Shown: piece by piece, positions 51,387 to 61,413 of the stretch
Layout of the letters: each line of letters begins with the position of its first letter
Numbering within the stretch: position 1 is the stretch's first letter
Origin: Ralstonia mannitolilytica
Lineage (GTDB): Bacteria; Pseudomonadota; Gammaproteobacteria; Burkholderiales; Burkholderiaceae
Direction of reading: 5' to 3'
Length of the DNA: 64,000 nucleotides
Assembly (NCBI RefSeq): GCF_905397375.1
Contig: NZ_CAJPVG010000002.1
Span: 310,001-374,000, forward strand
Program-made: the position numbers and the translations under genes
The notes under the pieces: model-generated
What the model was told of the DNA's origin: nothing
Databases searched by the model: none
The model's input: only the letters and a program-made list of their open reading frames with translations

Positions 51387-52604
51387 ATGAGCACCTTGCA
51401 ACTTCCCATCTACATGGACTATTCCGCGACGACGCCGGTGGACCCGCGCGTGGTCGACAAGATGATCCCGTACCTGCGTGAGAGCTTTGGCAACCCCGCC
51501 TCGCGCAGCCACCCGTTTGGCTGGGAAGCTGAAAAGGCCGTCGAAACGGCGCGCGAGCAGGTCGCCGCGCTAGTGAATGCCGATCCGCGCGAGATCGTGT
51601 GGACGTCCGGTGCCACGGAATCCGACAACCTGGCGATCAAGGGCGCCGCAAATTTCTATAGCACCAAGGGCAAGCACCTCATCACGGTCAAGACCGAGCA
51701 CAAGGCCGTGCTCGACACGATGCGCGAACTGGAGCGCCAGGGCTTCGAGGTGACCTACCTCGACGTGAAGGACAACGGCCTGCTCGACATCGAAGTCTTC
51801 AAGCAAGCCATCCGCCCCGACACCATCCTCGCCTCGGTGATGATGGTGAACAACGAGATCGGCGTCATCCAGGACATCGAGACGCTGGGCGAGATCTGCC
51901 GCGAGAAGGGCGTGATCTTCCACGTCGATGCTGCGCAGGCCACCGGCAAGGTGGAGATCGACCTGCAGAAGCTGAAGGTGGACCTGATGTCGTTCTCGGC
52001 ACACAAGACGTATGGCCCGAAGGGTATCGGTGCACTGTACGTGCGTCGCAAGCCGCGCATCCGCATCGAGGCACAGATGCATGGCGGCGGCCACGAGCGC
52101 GGCATGCGTTCGGGCACGCTGGCGACGCACCAGATCGTCGGCATGGGTGAAGCCTTCCGCATCGCCAAGGAAGAAATGGCGACCGAGAACGAGCGCATCC
52201 GCATGCTGCGCGATCGCCTGTATCGCGGCCTGAACACGATGGAGGAGGTGTACGTGAACGGCGACATGGAGCACCGTGTGCCGCACAACCTGAACATCAG
52301 CTTCAACTTCGTGGAAGGGGAGTCGCTGATCATGGCGATCAAGGATGTGGCCGTGTCATCGGGTTCGGCCTGCACATCGGCATCGCTTGAGCCCTCCTAC
52401 GTGCTGCGTGCGCTGGGCCGCAACGACGAGCTGGCGCACAGCTCGATCCGCTTCACGGTCGGCCGTTTCACCACGGAAGAGGAAATCGACTACGTGGTCG
52501 AGCTGCTCAAGAGCAAGATCGGCAAGCTGCGCGACCTGTCCCCGCTGTGGGAGATGTACAAGGACGGCGTGGACCTGAACAGCATTCAATGGGCGGCGCA
52601 CTGA
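51387..52604 (+). CDS. iscS: Cysteine desulfurase IscS
   Basis: 405 residues (E. coli 404). PLP enzyme that supplies sulfur for Fe-S cluster assembly. PLP-lysine Lys207 (SAHKTYGPKG), His in TEHKAVLDT, catalytic Cys329 in SGSACTSASLEPSYV on the mobile loop. Starts 82 bases after iscR. The C-terminal WAAH retains the acidic/hydrophobic contact region for IscU. Confidence 0.97.
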   Translation: MSTLQLPIYMDYSATTPVDPRVVDKMIPYLRESFGNPASRSHPFGWEAEKAVETAREQVAALVNADPREIVWTSGATESDNLAIKGAANFYSTKGKHLITVKTEHKAVLDTMRELERQGFEVTYLDVKDNGLLDIEVFKQAIRPDTILASVMMVNNEIGVIQDIETLGEICREKGVIFHVDAAQATGKVEIDLQKLKVDLMSFSAHKTYGPKGIGALYVRRKPRIRIEAQMHGGGHERGMRSGTLATHQIVGMGEAFRIAKEEMATENERIRMLRDRLYRGLNTMEEVYVNGDMEHRVPHNLNISFNFVEGESLIMAIKDVAVSSGSACTSASLEPSYVLRALGRNDELAHSSIRFTVGRFTTEEEIDYVVELLKSKIGKLRDLSPLWEMYKDGVDLNSIQWAAH

Positions 52605-52671
52605 GCGCGGCGTTTGACGGACAACGGATCACGGCGCTTGCGCGCCAGCCAACGATTGAAAGAGGTGTGAG

Positions 52672-53076
52672 ATGTCTTACAGCAACAAGGTTCTGGATCA
52701 CTACGAAAACCCGCGCAACGTCGGTTCGTTCGAGAAGGGCGACGAGACGGTCGGCACGGGCATGGTCGGCGCACCGGCCTGCGGCGACGTGATGAAGCTG
52801 CAGATCAAGGTGAACGAGCAGGGCGTGATCGAAGACGCGAAGTTCAAGACGTACGGCTGCGGCTCGGCCATCGCCTCGTCCTCGCTGGTGACGGAGTGGG
52901 TCAAGGGCAAGACGCTGGACCAGGCACTGGAGATCCGCAACACGCAGATCGCCGAAGAACTCGCGCTGCCGCCGGTGAAGATTCACTGCTCGATCCTGGC
53001 CGAAGACGCCATCAAGGCGGCCGTGGCCGACTACAGGGAAAAGCACGGCGCCGCCGCCGAGCAGAAGGTTGCCTGA
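52672..53076 (+). CDS. iscU: Fe-S cluster scaffold IscU
   Basis: 134 residues. Cluster cysteines in ACGD, YGCGSA and HCS; the HscA-binding LPPVK motif is present. Receives sulfur from IscS and passes clusters on with HscA/HscB help. Starts 67 bases after iscS. Confidence 0.97.
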   Translation: MSYSNKVLDHYENPRNVGSFEKGDETVGTGMVGAPACGDVMKLQIKVNEQGVIEDAKFKTYGCGSAIASSSLVTEWVKGKTLDQALEIRNTQIAEELALPPVKIHCSILAEDAIKAAVADYREKHGAAAEQKVA

Positions 53077-53101
53077 GTCCCACTGATTGGAAGGAAGTCG
53101 C

Positions 53102-53422
53102 ATGATCACCCTGACCGATAAAGCTGCACAGCACGTGTCCCGCTACCTCGCCCGCCGCGGCAAGGGCGTGGGCCTGCGCCTGGGCGTGAAGACCACCGGT
53201 TGCTCGGGCCTGGCATACAAGCTCGAATATGCGGATGAGATCGCCGCTGAAGATCAGGTCTTCGAATCCAACGGCATCAAGGTGATCGTCGATCCGAAGA
53301 GCCTGCCGTACATCGATGGCACCGAACTGGACTACGCACGCGAAGGGCTGAACGAGGGCTTCCGCTTCAACAACCCGAACGTGAAGGACGAGTGCGGCTG
53401 CGGCGAGTCCTTCCGCGTGTGA
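53102..53422 (+). CDS. iscA: A-type Fe-S carrier IscA
   Basis: 106 residues. Conserved cysteines in TTGCSGLAY and the C-terminal CGCGESF. Carries clusters or iron to apo-targets. ATG 53102 has GGAAG upstream; the GTG-type longer reading at 53087 is rejected. Next gene starts 4 bases after its stop. Confidence 0.96.
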   Translation: MITLTDKAAQHVSRYLARRGKGVGLRLGVKTTGCSGLAYKLEYADEIAAEDQVFESNGIKVIVDPKSLPYIDGTELDYAREGLNEGFRFNNPNVKDECGCGESFRV

Positions 53423-53426
53423 GGCA

Positions 53427-53639
53427 TTGAAGCAGGCGATTGTCGGGTTCGAGCGCGACGAGGAAGGCCACTGGGTCGTTCGTCTCGCCTGCGGGCACGG
53501 GCAGCACATGCGCCACGACCCGCCCTGGCAGCAGCGGCCCTGGACTCAGACCGAGGCGGGGCGCGCGGGCAGGATCGGCGTGGTGGTGGAATGCCTGAAG
53601 TGCGATCGGGGTGAACCGCCAGGTCAACCGATCGAGTAG
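53427..53639 (+). CDS. DUF3565 small cysteine/histidine protein in the isc operon
   Basis: 70 residues, recognised as DUF3565 by AIVGFERDEEGHWV and CGHGQHMRHDPPWQQRPW. CGHGQH, a histidine-rich follow-up and CLKC resemble a zinc or other metal site. TTG start at 53427, 4 bases after iscA; no nearby ATG fits. It may be a metal-binding accessory of cluster assembly, but no function is known. Confidence 0.8.
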   Translation: MKQAIVGFERDEEGHWVVRLACGHGQHMRHDPPWQQRPWTQTEAGRAGRIGVVVECLKCDRGEPPGQPIE

Positions 53640-53643
53640 CAAC

Positions 53644-53666
53644 AAGGCGGCGCGGCCGCTTTTTTT
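53644..53666 (+). terminator. Terminator-like hairpin inside the isc operon, before hscB
   Basis: Stem AAGGCGGC pairing with GCCGCTTT (5 strong pairs, a G-U and A-U extension) with a GCG loop, followed by seven T (53660-53666). It ends only four bases before the hscB ATG, which lacks a Shine-Dalgarno. Partial termination or an attenuator is suggested. Confidence 0.65.
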
Positions 53667-53670
53667 ATTC

Positions 53671-54198
53671 ATGAATCCGAGCGATACGCATTTCTCCCTC
53701 TTCGGCCTGCCCGAGCATTTCGAGGTCGACGACGACGCGCTGAACGCTGCGTACCGCACTGTGCAATCGCAGGCGCATCCGGACCGCTATGCACACGCGG
53801 GCGACGCCGAGCGCCGTGTCGCGATGCAGTGGGCCACGCGTGCCAACGAGGCGTATCAGACACTGCGTGATCCGCTCAAGCGCGCGACGTATCTGCTGCA
53901 CCTTCGCGGGATCGACGTGCAGGCGGAGAACAACACCGCCATGCCGCCTGGCTTCCTGATGCAGCAGATGGAGTGGCGCGAATCGCTGGACGACGCCAAG
54001 GCTGGCCGTGACGTGGATGCGCTCGACGCGCTGCTCTGCATGCTGCGCAAGGAAAAACGCGGCCGCTATGCGGCGCTGGCCGGTCTGCTCAACGGCGGTG
54101 GCAATGACGCTGCGGCGGCCGATGCGGTGCGCCAGTTGATGTTCATCGAAAAGATCGAACACGACACCGCCGAGGCGATCGACCGGCTGGAAGACTAG
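53671..54198 (+). CDS. hscB: Co-chaperone HscB
   Basis: 175 residues. J-domain with HPD in AHPDRYA, then C-terminal IscU-binding three-helix domain. Stimulates HscA ATPase and delivers IscU. ATG 53671 preferred over an upstream in-frame start at 53611. Its ribosome site is replaced by the hairpin T-run. Confidence 0.95.
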   Translation: MNPSDTHFSLFGLPEHFEVDDDALNAAYRTVQSQAHPDRYAHAGDAERRVAMQWATRANEAYQTLRDPLKRATYLLHLRGIDVQAENNTAMPPGFLMQQMEWRESLDDAKAGRDVDALDALLCMLRKEKRGRYAALAGLLNGGGNDAAAADAVRQLMFIEKIEHDTAEAIDRLED

Positions 54199-54266
54199 AA
54201 CCCAGAATTTGCGACAATGCCGGGTTTGCCTGCCCGGCATCCGCCCCGCGCAATCGAGACACTCCC

Positions 54267-56132
54267 ATGGCTTTACTGCAGATTTCCGAACCCGGCGAAT
54301 CGCCCGCACCGCACCAGCGCCGTCTGGCGGTCGGCATCGACCTGGGCACGACCAACTCGCTGGTGGCTTCCGTGCGCAGCAGCGTGCCGGAGGTGCTGCC
54401 CGACGATCAGGGCCGCCCGTTGCTGCCGTCGGTGGTGCGCTATCTGGCTGACGGCACCGCGCACATCGGCTACAAGGCGCAGGCCGAAGCCGTGCGCGAT
54501 CCGAAGAACACCATCGTCTCGGTCAAGCGCTTCATGGGCCGCGGCCTGAAGGACGTGTCCCACATCGAGAACACGCCGTACGACTTCGTCGATGCGCCGG
54601 GCATGGTGCAGCTCAAGACCGTGGCGGGCGTGAAGAGCCCCGTGGAGGTGTCGGCGGAAATCCTCGCGACGCTGCGCCAGCGCGCGGAAGACACGCTCGG
54701 CGATGAACTCGTCGGCGCCGTCATCACCGTGCCGGCCTACTTTGACGATGCGCAGCGCCAGGCCACCAAGGATGCCGCCCGACTGGCCGGCCTGAACGTG
54801 CTGCGCCTGCTCAATGAGCCGACCGCCGCCGCCATCGCCTATGGCCTGGACAACGCGGCCGAGGGCGTCTATGCCGTCTACGACCTCGGTGGCGGCACGT
54901 TCGACATCTCCGTGCTCAAGCTGACCAAGGGCGTCTTCGAGGTGATGTCCACGGGTGGTGACTCGGCGCTCGGCGGCGACGATTTCGACCAGCGCATCGT
55001 GTGCTGGATCGTCGAGCAGGCCGGTCTGCAGCCACTGTCTGCCGAAGACACCCGCCTGCTGCTGAACAAGGCGCGTGCGGCCAAGGAGTGGCTTTCCACC
55101 GCCGACAGCACGGAGATCGACGCGATGCTCTCCACTGGCGAGACCGTGCACCTCGTGCTGACCGCCGAGACCTTCGCTGAACTGACCGCCAACCTCGTGC
55201 AGAAAACCATCGCACCGGTGCGCCGCGCGCTGCGCGATGCCGGTGTCACGGTGGACGACGTGAAGGGCGTGGTGCTGGTGGGCGGGGCGACGCGCATGCC
55301 GATCATCCGGCGGGCGGTGGCGCAGTTGTTCGGCCGTACGCCGCTCACGAACCTCGACCCGGATCAGGTCGTCGCCATCGGCGCGGCCATGCAGGCCAAC
55401 TTGCTGGCGGGCAATCGCGCACCGGGCGAAGACTGGCTGTTGCTCGACGTGATCCCGCTGTCGCTCGGCGTCGAGACGATGGGCGGCCTGGTCGAGAAGA
55501 TCATCCCGCGCAACAGCACGATTCCCGTGGCGCGCGCGCAGGAGTTCACCACCTTCAAGGACGGCCAGACGGCGATGGCGATCCACGTGCTGCAGGGCGA
55601 GCGCGAACTGGCCAGCGACTGCCGGTCGCTTGCGCGCTTCGAGCTGCGCGGCATTCCGCCGATGGTGGCCGGCGCCGCGCGCATCCGCGTGACGTATCAG
55701 GTCGATGCGGACGGCCTGCTGTCGGTGTCGGCGCGCGAGACGGTCTCCGGCGTGGAGGCATCGATCACCGTGAAGCCGTCGTATGGTCTGGCCGATGACG
55801 ACATCGCCCGCATGCTGCAGGAGGGCTTCCAGTCTGCCGAAGACGACATGCGCCGGCGTGCGCTGGCGGAAGAGCGTGTCGAAGGCGAGCGCCTGCTCGA
55901 GGCGCTGTCGCATGCGCTGGAGGCCGACGGCGATCTGCTCTCGGCCGAGGAGCGCGCCGCGGTCGATGCCCAAATGGCCGCGCTGCGCACCACCATGCAG
56001 GGCGAAGACCACCGCGCCATCAAGGACGCCGTCGACGCGCTCTCGCACGGCACCGACGAATTCGCCGCGCGCCGCATGGATCGCAGCATCCGCGCGGCGC
56101 TTTCCGGCAAACGTATCGAAGAGCTCGGCTGA
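54267..56132 (+). CDS. hscA: Hsp70-type chaperone HscA
   Basis: 621 residues. Nucleotide domain with GIDLGTTNSLVA, DLGGGTFDISV and the VVLVGGATRMP phosphate loop; peptide-binding domain for the LPPVK motif of IscU. Uses ATP to drive cluster release. Starts 68 bases after hscB. Confidence 0.97.
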   Translation: MALLQISEPGESPAPHQRRLAVGIDLGTTNSLVASVRSSVPEVLPDDQGRPLLPSVVRYLADGTAHIGYKAQAEAVRDPKNTIVSVKRFMGRGLKDVSHIENTPYDFVDAPGMVQLKTVAGVKSPVEVSAEILATLRQRAEDTLGDELVGAVITVPAYFDDAQRQATKDAARLAGLNVLRLLNEPTAAAIAYGLDNAAEGVYAVYDLGGGTFDISVLKLTKGVFEVMSTGGDSALGGDDFDQRIVCWIVEQAGLQPLSAEDTRLLLNKARAAKEWLSTADSTEIDAMLSTGETVHLVLTAETFAELTANLVQKTIAPVRRALRDAGVTVDDVKGVVLVGGATRMPIIRRAVAQLFGRTPLTNLDPDQVVAIGAAMQANLLAGNRAPGEDWLLLDVIPLSLGVETMGGLVEKIIPRNSTIPVARAQEFTTFKDGQTAMAIHVLQGERELASDCRSLARFELRGIPPMVAGAARIRVTYQVDADGLLSVSARETVSGVEASITVKPSYGLADDDIARMLQEGFQSAEDDMRRRALAEERVEGERLLEALSHALEADGDLLSAEERAAVDAQMAALRTTMQGEDHRAIKDAVDALSHGTDEFAARRMDRSIRAALSGKRIEELG

Positions 56133-56178
56133 TCGCTGGCAGCCGGCTCCCCAACCCCATTCATCGACCGAGTTTTTC

Positions 56179-56517
56179 ATGCCACAAATCGTCGTCCTGC
56201 CCCACGTCGAATACTGCCCCGAGGGCGCCGTGATCGAAGCCAAGACCGGCACGAGCATCTGTGATGCGCTGCTGGGCGCCGACATCGAGATCGAGCACGC
56301 TTGCGAAAAGTCATGTGCCTGCACCACGTGCCACGTGGTCGTGCGCGAAGGTTTCGACTCGCTGGAGGAGGCTTCGGAAAAGGAAGAGGACCTGCTCGAC
56401 AAGGCCTGGGGCCTGGAGCCCAATTCGCGCCTGTCGTGCCAGGCGAGGGTGGCAGACGAGGATCTCACCATCGAGATCCCGAAATACACGATCAACCACG
56501 CCAAAGAAAACCACTAA
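56179..56517 (+). CDS. fdx: [2Fe-2S] ferredoxin Fdx (adrenodoxin type)
   Basis: 112 residues. Cluster ligands in ACEKSCACTTC and LSCQ. Supplies electrons to IscS/IscU cluster assembly. ATG 56179, 46 bases after hscA. Confidence 0.96.
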   Translation: MPQIVVLPHVEYCPEGAVIEAKTGTSICDALLGADIEIEHACEKSCACTTCHVVVREGFDSLEEASEKEEDLLDKAWGLEPNSRLSCQARVADEDLTIEIPKYTINHAKENH

Positions 56518-56548
56518 GCCGTACGGCGCCGTGGAGAGGGAGCTCATC

Positions 56549-56746
56549 ATGAAATGGAACGACATTCAGCAGATTGCCGAAGCGCTGTACGACAAGTACC
56601 CCGACGTCGATCCGACGCGCCTGAACTTCGTGGACCTGCACAACAAGGTCGTCGGCCTGGAAGGCTTTGACGACGACCACAAGCGCGGCGGCGAAAAGTT
56701 TCTTGAAGCGATCCAGCAGGCGTGGATTGACGAAGCGGCGGAATGA
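56549..56746 (+). CDS. iscX: IscX, Fe-S assembly modulator
   Basis: 65 residues (E. coli 66). MKWNDIQQIAEALYDKYPDVDP start and acidic WIDEAAE end are hallmarks. Binds IscS and modulates sulfur delivery. ATG 56549, 31 bases after fdx; last gene of the operon. Confidence 0.95.
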   Translation: MKWNDIQQIAEALYDKYPDVDPTRLNFVDLHNKVVGLEGFDDDHKRGGEKFLEAIQQAWIDEAAE

Positions 56747-56774
56747 ACGCTCGCCTCGCTTTTTGCGGACATGA

Positions 56775-56800
56775 AAAAACCGGCCCGAAGGCCGGTTTTT
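56775..56800. terminator. Bidirectional terminator after iscX
   Basis: Arms AAAAACCGGCC and GGCCGGTTTTT around CGAA: both strands gain a U-tail. It separates the isc operon from the convergent glycine-zipper gene. Confidence 0.92.
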
Positions 56801-56824
56801 CTTTGGGATGAAGCGGAGCGCGGA

Positions 56825-57574
56825 TCAGCCTGCCACCAGCGTGCCGTTCTCGATATGCACACGGTCGCCAGGCTGGAAGCCCGGGGCGGCCTTGTAGGTA
56901 AAGCTGCGGCTCGTACCGTTGTCCATGCGCACGTTCACACGGTATTGCGTATCGCGGCTGTAGTGGTTTTCCGCCACGTGGCCGGCATAGCCGCCGCCCA
57001 CTGCGCCGGCCACCGTGGCCAGCGTACGGCCATTGCCGCGGCCGATCTGGTTGCCCAGCAGGCCGCCCACCACCGCACCGCCGATCATGCCCAGGCCGGT
57101 CTCCTTGCCCTGCGTGGTGATCGGCGTCACCGACGTCACGTGACCGGTATACGGGCTGGCGGCCGGACGCGGTGGCGTCTGTGCGTAGCGGGGTGCCGCC
57201 GAGGGAGCGCGTTCGGCATAGGCCGGCTGGTGTGTCGGCGACGGCGGCGTGGCCACGGTCTGAGGGGGGTACGGCGCAGCCTGGTTCGGCTGCGTGGTCT
57301 GGCCCGGTGCTGCGAGCGCCATCGGCGTCGTGGAAGCGCCGGGGGCCGCCGTCGTCGACTGCGCAGCGACGTTCGGATCGGTACTGCCCTGGGTCGCCTT
57401 CGACGTGGGCAGCACACCGGTGATGGCGGCCACCGCCGTCAGGCTGGCGATGATCACGGCCACGGCGGCCGTCGTCATCAGCGGGTGCATGCGGCGCGGC
57501 GACGGAGGCACCTGCCCCGGGGACGTGCCACCGTATGTTTGACCTGCGTTCGGCTGGATGTTGTTGTTCATCAT
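56825..57574 (-). CDS. Glycine-zipper 2TM-domain protein
   Basis: 249 residues. One N-terminal transmembrane helix (about 31-55), then a Pro/Ala/Thr-rich linker of about 90 residues, and a glycine-zipper module GLGMIGGAVVGGLLGNQIGR (about 158-177) followed by GAVGGGYAGH. The C-terminal beta part resembles surface-antigen-like SH3 strands. Cell-envelope protein; role unknown, perhaps membrane insertion or stress response. ATG 57571 is an alternative start. Confidence 0.83.
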   Translation of the reverse strand: MMNNNIQPNAGQTYGGTSPGQVPPSPRRMHPLMTTAAVAVIIASLTAVAAITGVLPTSKATQGSTDPNVAAQSTTAAPGASTTPMALAAPGQTTQPNQAAPYPPQTVATPPSPTHQPAYAERAPSAAPRYAQTPPRPAASPYTGHVTSVTPITTQGKETGLGMIGGAVVGGLLGNQIGRGNGRTLATVAGAVGGGYAGHVAENHYSRDTQYRVNVRMDNGTSRSFTYKAAPGFQPGDRVHIENGTLVAG

Positions 57575-57763
57575 CGTTCTCCTGCGGCCGTGATCGGTGC
57601 GGCCCTTCGATGATCACAGTTTGGTCGATCGCCCGAACGGATGCCGTTTTAATTTGTAAGCATCTGTAGCACCATTTTCCTCTGGAAAATCAAGGGGATG
57701 CCGCACTTCAGCTCACAGTGTGAACCGGTGCGGATGTTACAAATGGCGGGGTGAAAGCACAGC

Positions 57764-57786
57764 AAAAACGCCCCTGAAGGGGCGTT
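57764..57786 (-). terminator. Terminator after lysS
   Basis: Arms AACGCCCC (57767-57774) and GGGGCGTT (57779-57786) around TGAA; five A at 57764-57768 give a U-tail on the minus strand. Confidence 0.85.
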
Positions 57787-57807
57787 GGCGGTGCGTCGTC
57801 GCGGCGA

Positions 57808-59346
<1,539 letters not shown>

Positions 59347-59383
59347 GATGAGGAAGAGAGGAAAGTCGGGTCAGGCGTGCGGG

Positions 59384-60124
59384 TTACGCGTAGTGACGCA
59401 GGTCGTCGAGTTCGGTCGCACCAAAGTCAGGGCGGGCAAGGTAAGCGGCGATGCGCGCGGCAGCGTCCTGTGGCGAAACCAGTTCTCCGTGCGCATGCAG
59501 GTCGCGGAAGCGCTGCACGCCGGCAAAGCTTGCGCCGCGGATCGTGCGCTGCATGTCGGTGTCGATGACGCCGGGGGCCAGTGCCACGGCCCGTACGCTG
59601 GCATCGCCATCCGCGTTGATGGCGCGCACGAACATGTCGAGCCCCGCCTTGCCGGTGCAATACGCAGCCCAGCCGGCGATCGGGCGGCGCGCGGCGCCCG
59701 ACGAGATCGCCAGCACGCGGCGCTGCGCATTCCAGCCGGCGGTGCCGCGCAGCAGGGCGGCCGTCAGCGCCATGGGGCCGGCCAGGTTCAGTTGCAGGTG
59801 CGGCAGCAGCGTGTCGGCGCGCAGCATGTCGATCGCGCCGATCGGCTCGACGGCGCCGGCATTGAGCACCAGCGTCACGTTCTGATGGGCGGGCAGGGCG
59901 GCCAGCGTCTTGGTCATCCACGCCTCCGCGGCATGCGCGTCGGAGAGGTCGACCTGATGCCAGTCGAGCGCCACGCCGGCTGCCGACGCCTGCGCGCGAA
60001 GTTCGGCGTTGTCGCCGCGCGCCGCGCAGACGAGGCGATTGCCGGGCTGCATCAGCGCCTGGACCAGCGCGGCGCCGAGGCCGCGGGAGGCGCCGGTCAC
60101 GATGAACAGGGACGTGTCAGCCAT
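59384..60124 (-). CDS. SDR family oxidoreductase (benzil/sepiapterin-reductase-like)
   Basis: 246 residues. Rossmann start IVTGASRGLGAALV, LNAGAVEPIG (NAG motif), catalytic Ser in ISSGAA and YCTGK (YxxxK). ATG 60124, 17 bases after the prfB stop. NADPH-dependent carbonyl reduction is expected; substrate unknown. It sits between prfB and lysS, genes adjacent in many proteobacteria. Confidence 0.88.
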   Translation of the reverse strand: MADTSLFIVTGASRGLGAALVQALMQPGNRLVCAARGDNAELRAQASAAGVALDWHQVDLSDAHAAEAWMTKTLAALPAHQNVTLVLNAGAVEPIGAIDMLRADTLLPHLQLNLAGPMALTAALLRGTAGWNAQRRVLAISSGAARRPIAGWAAYCTGKAGLDMFVRAINADGDASVRAVALAPGVIDTDMQRTIRGASFAGVQRFRDLHAHGELVSPQDAAARIAAYLARPDFGATELDDLRHYA

Positions 60125-60141
60125 GGTGCTCGCCTTGGAGG

Positions 60142-61246
60142 TCAGACGCCTTGCTTCAGGCTCGCCTCGATGAAGGCATCGAGATCGCCGTCCAGCACCT
60201 TCTGCGTGTTGGAGATTTCCACGTTCGTGCGCAGGTCCTTGATGCGGCTCTGGTCCAGCACGTACGAGCGGATCTGGTGGCCCCAGCCCACGTCGGTCTT
60301 GGAGGCTTCGAGCTTGTCGGCCTCGGCCTGGCGCTTGCGCAGCTCGTGCTCGTACAGGCGAGACTTCAGCATCGTCATCGCCTCGGCGCGGTTGCGGTGC
60401 TGCGAGCGGTCGTTCTGGCACTGCACGACGATACCGGTCGGGATGTGCGTGATCCGCACGGCAGAATCGGTCTTGTTGATGTGCTGGCCGCCGGCGCCGG
60501 ATGCGCGGTACGTATCGACGCGCAGGTCCGCCGGGTTGATCTCGATCTCGATCGAGTCGTCGACTTCCGGATACACGAAGATCGACGAGAACGACGTGTG
60601 CCGGCCCCCCGCGGAGTCGAACGGCGACTTGCGCACCAGGCGGTGCACGCCGGTCTCGGTGCGCAGGAAGCCGAACGCGTATTCGCCTTCGACCTTGATC
60701 GATGCGCTCTTGATGCCGGCCACGTCGCCTTCGGACTCTTCCAGCACTTCGGTCTTGAAGCCCTTGCGTTCGCAGTACTTCAGGTACTGGCGCAGCAGCA
60801 TCGACGCCCAGTCGCACGCCTCGGTGCCGCCGGCGCCGGCCTGGATGTCGATGAAGCAATTGGCGGCGTCCATCGGGCCAGAGAACATGCGTCGGAATTC
60901 CATGTCTTCGACGATGGCGCGCATGCCGGCGGTGTCGGCCTCGATGGCTTCGATGGTGTCGTCGTCGCCTTCCTCGCGGGCCAGCTCGAACAGCTCGGCG
61001 GCGCCGGTGAGGTCTGCGTCCAGCTTGGTCAGCGCCAGCACGACGTTCTCAAGCGATTTCTTCTCGCGGCCCAGTTCCTGGGCGCGTTTCGGGTCGTTCC
61101 AGACCTCGGGGTCTTCGAGCTCTTTGTCGACTTCGGCTAGACGTTCAGACTTGACGTCGTAGTCAAAGATACCTCCGAAGTTCGTCGGCGCGCGACTTCA
61201 GGTCGGCCAACGTGTTCTGGATGGCATTGAGGCGTTCTGCTTCCAT
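60142..61246 (-). CDS. prfB: Peptide chain release factor 2 (programmed +1 frameshift)
   Basis: 367 residues by joining 61246-61166 (27 codons) with 61164-60142. Frame 0 ends in UGA after ...RRYL; the ribosome then slips +1 at CUU. RF2 marks are the anticodon-like SPF (KSPFDSAG) and catalytic GGQ (GAGGQHINK). UGA-dependent autoregulation: low RF2 increases slippage and so RF2 synthesis. ATG 61246. Confidence 0.97.
61162..61182 (-). promoter_or_regulatory. RF2 frameshift element
   Basis: On the minus strand the sequence reads CGGAGG-TAT-CTT-TGA-C: an internal Shine-Dalgarno-like GGAGG three bases before the slippery CTT and the in-frame stop TGA (61165-61163). Same arrangement as E. coli prfB. 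Confidence 0.95.
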
Positions 61247-61413
61247 GGTGCAAAAATCCGGTCGGAAACCGGAAATTATAGCGGAATCAAGGGGTTCTCC
61301 GCCCGCGCCGCCGGCTAAAGGCCGCGTTTTGGAGGAGATTTGTGCGCCCCACCTGGCGCTGCGGCGGGCTTCGGTTAGCATGACGCCCAGTCCCTGGGTT
61401 TTTTAGCCATCCG

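Noticed and set aside
53611..53670. Upstream in-frame start for hscB
   Set aside because: It would overlap the DUF3565 gene and add residues not found in HscB; the J-domain begins right after ATG 53671.
60142..61246. prfB as a frameshifted pseudogene
   Set aside because: The disruption is the conserved RF2 programmed +1 site, with SD-like GGAGG and CTT-TGA-C; all active motifs are intact.
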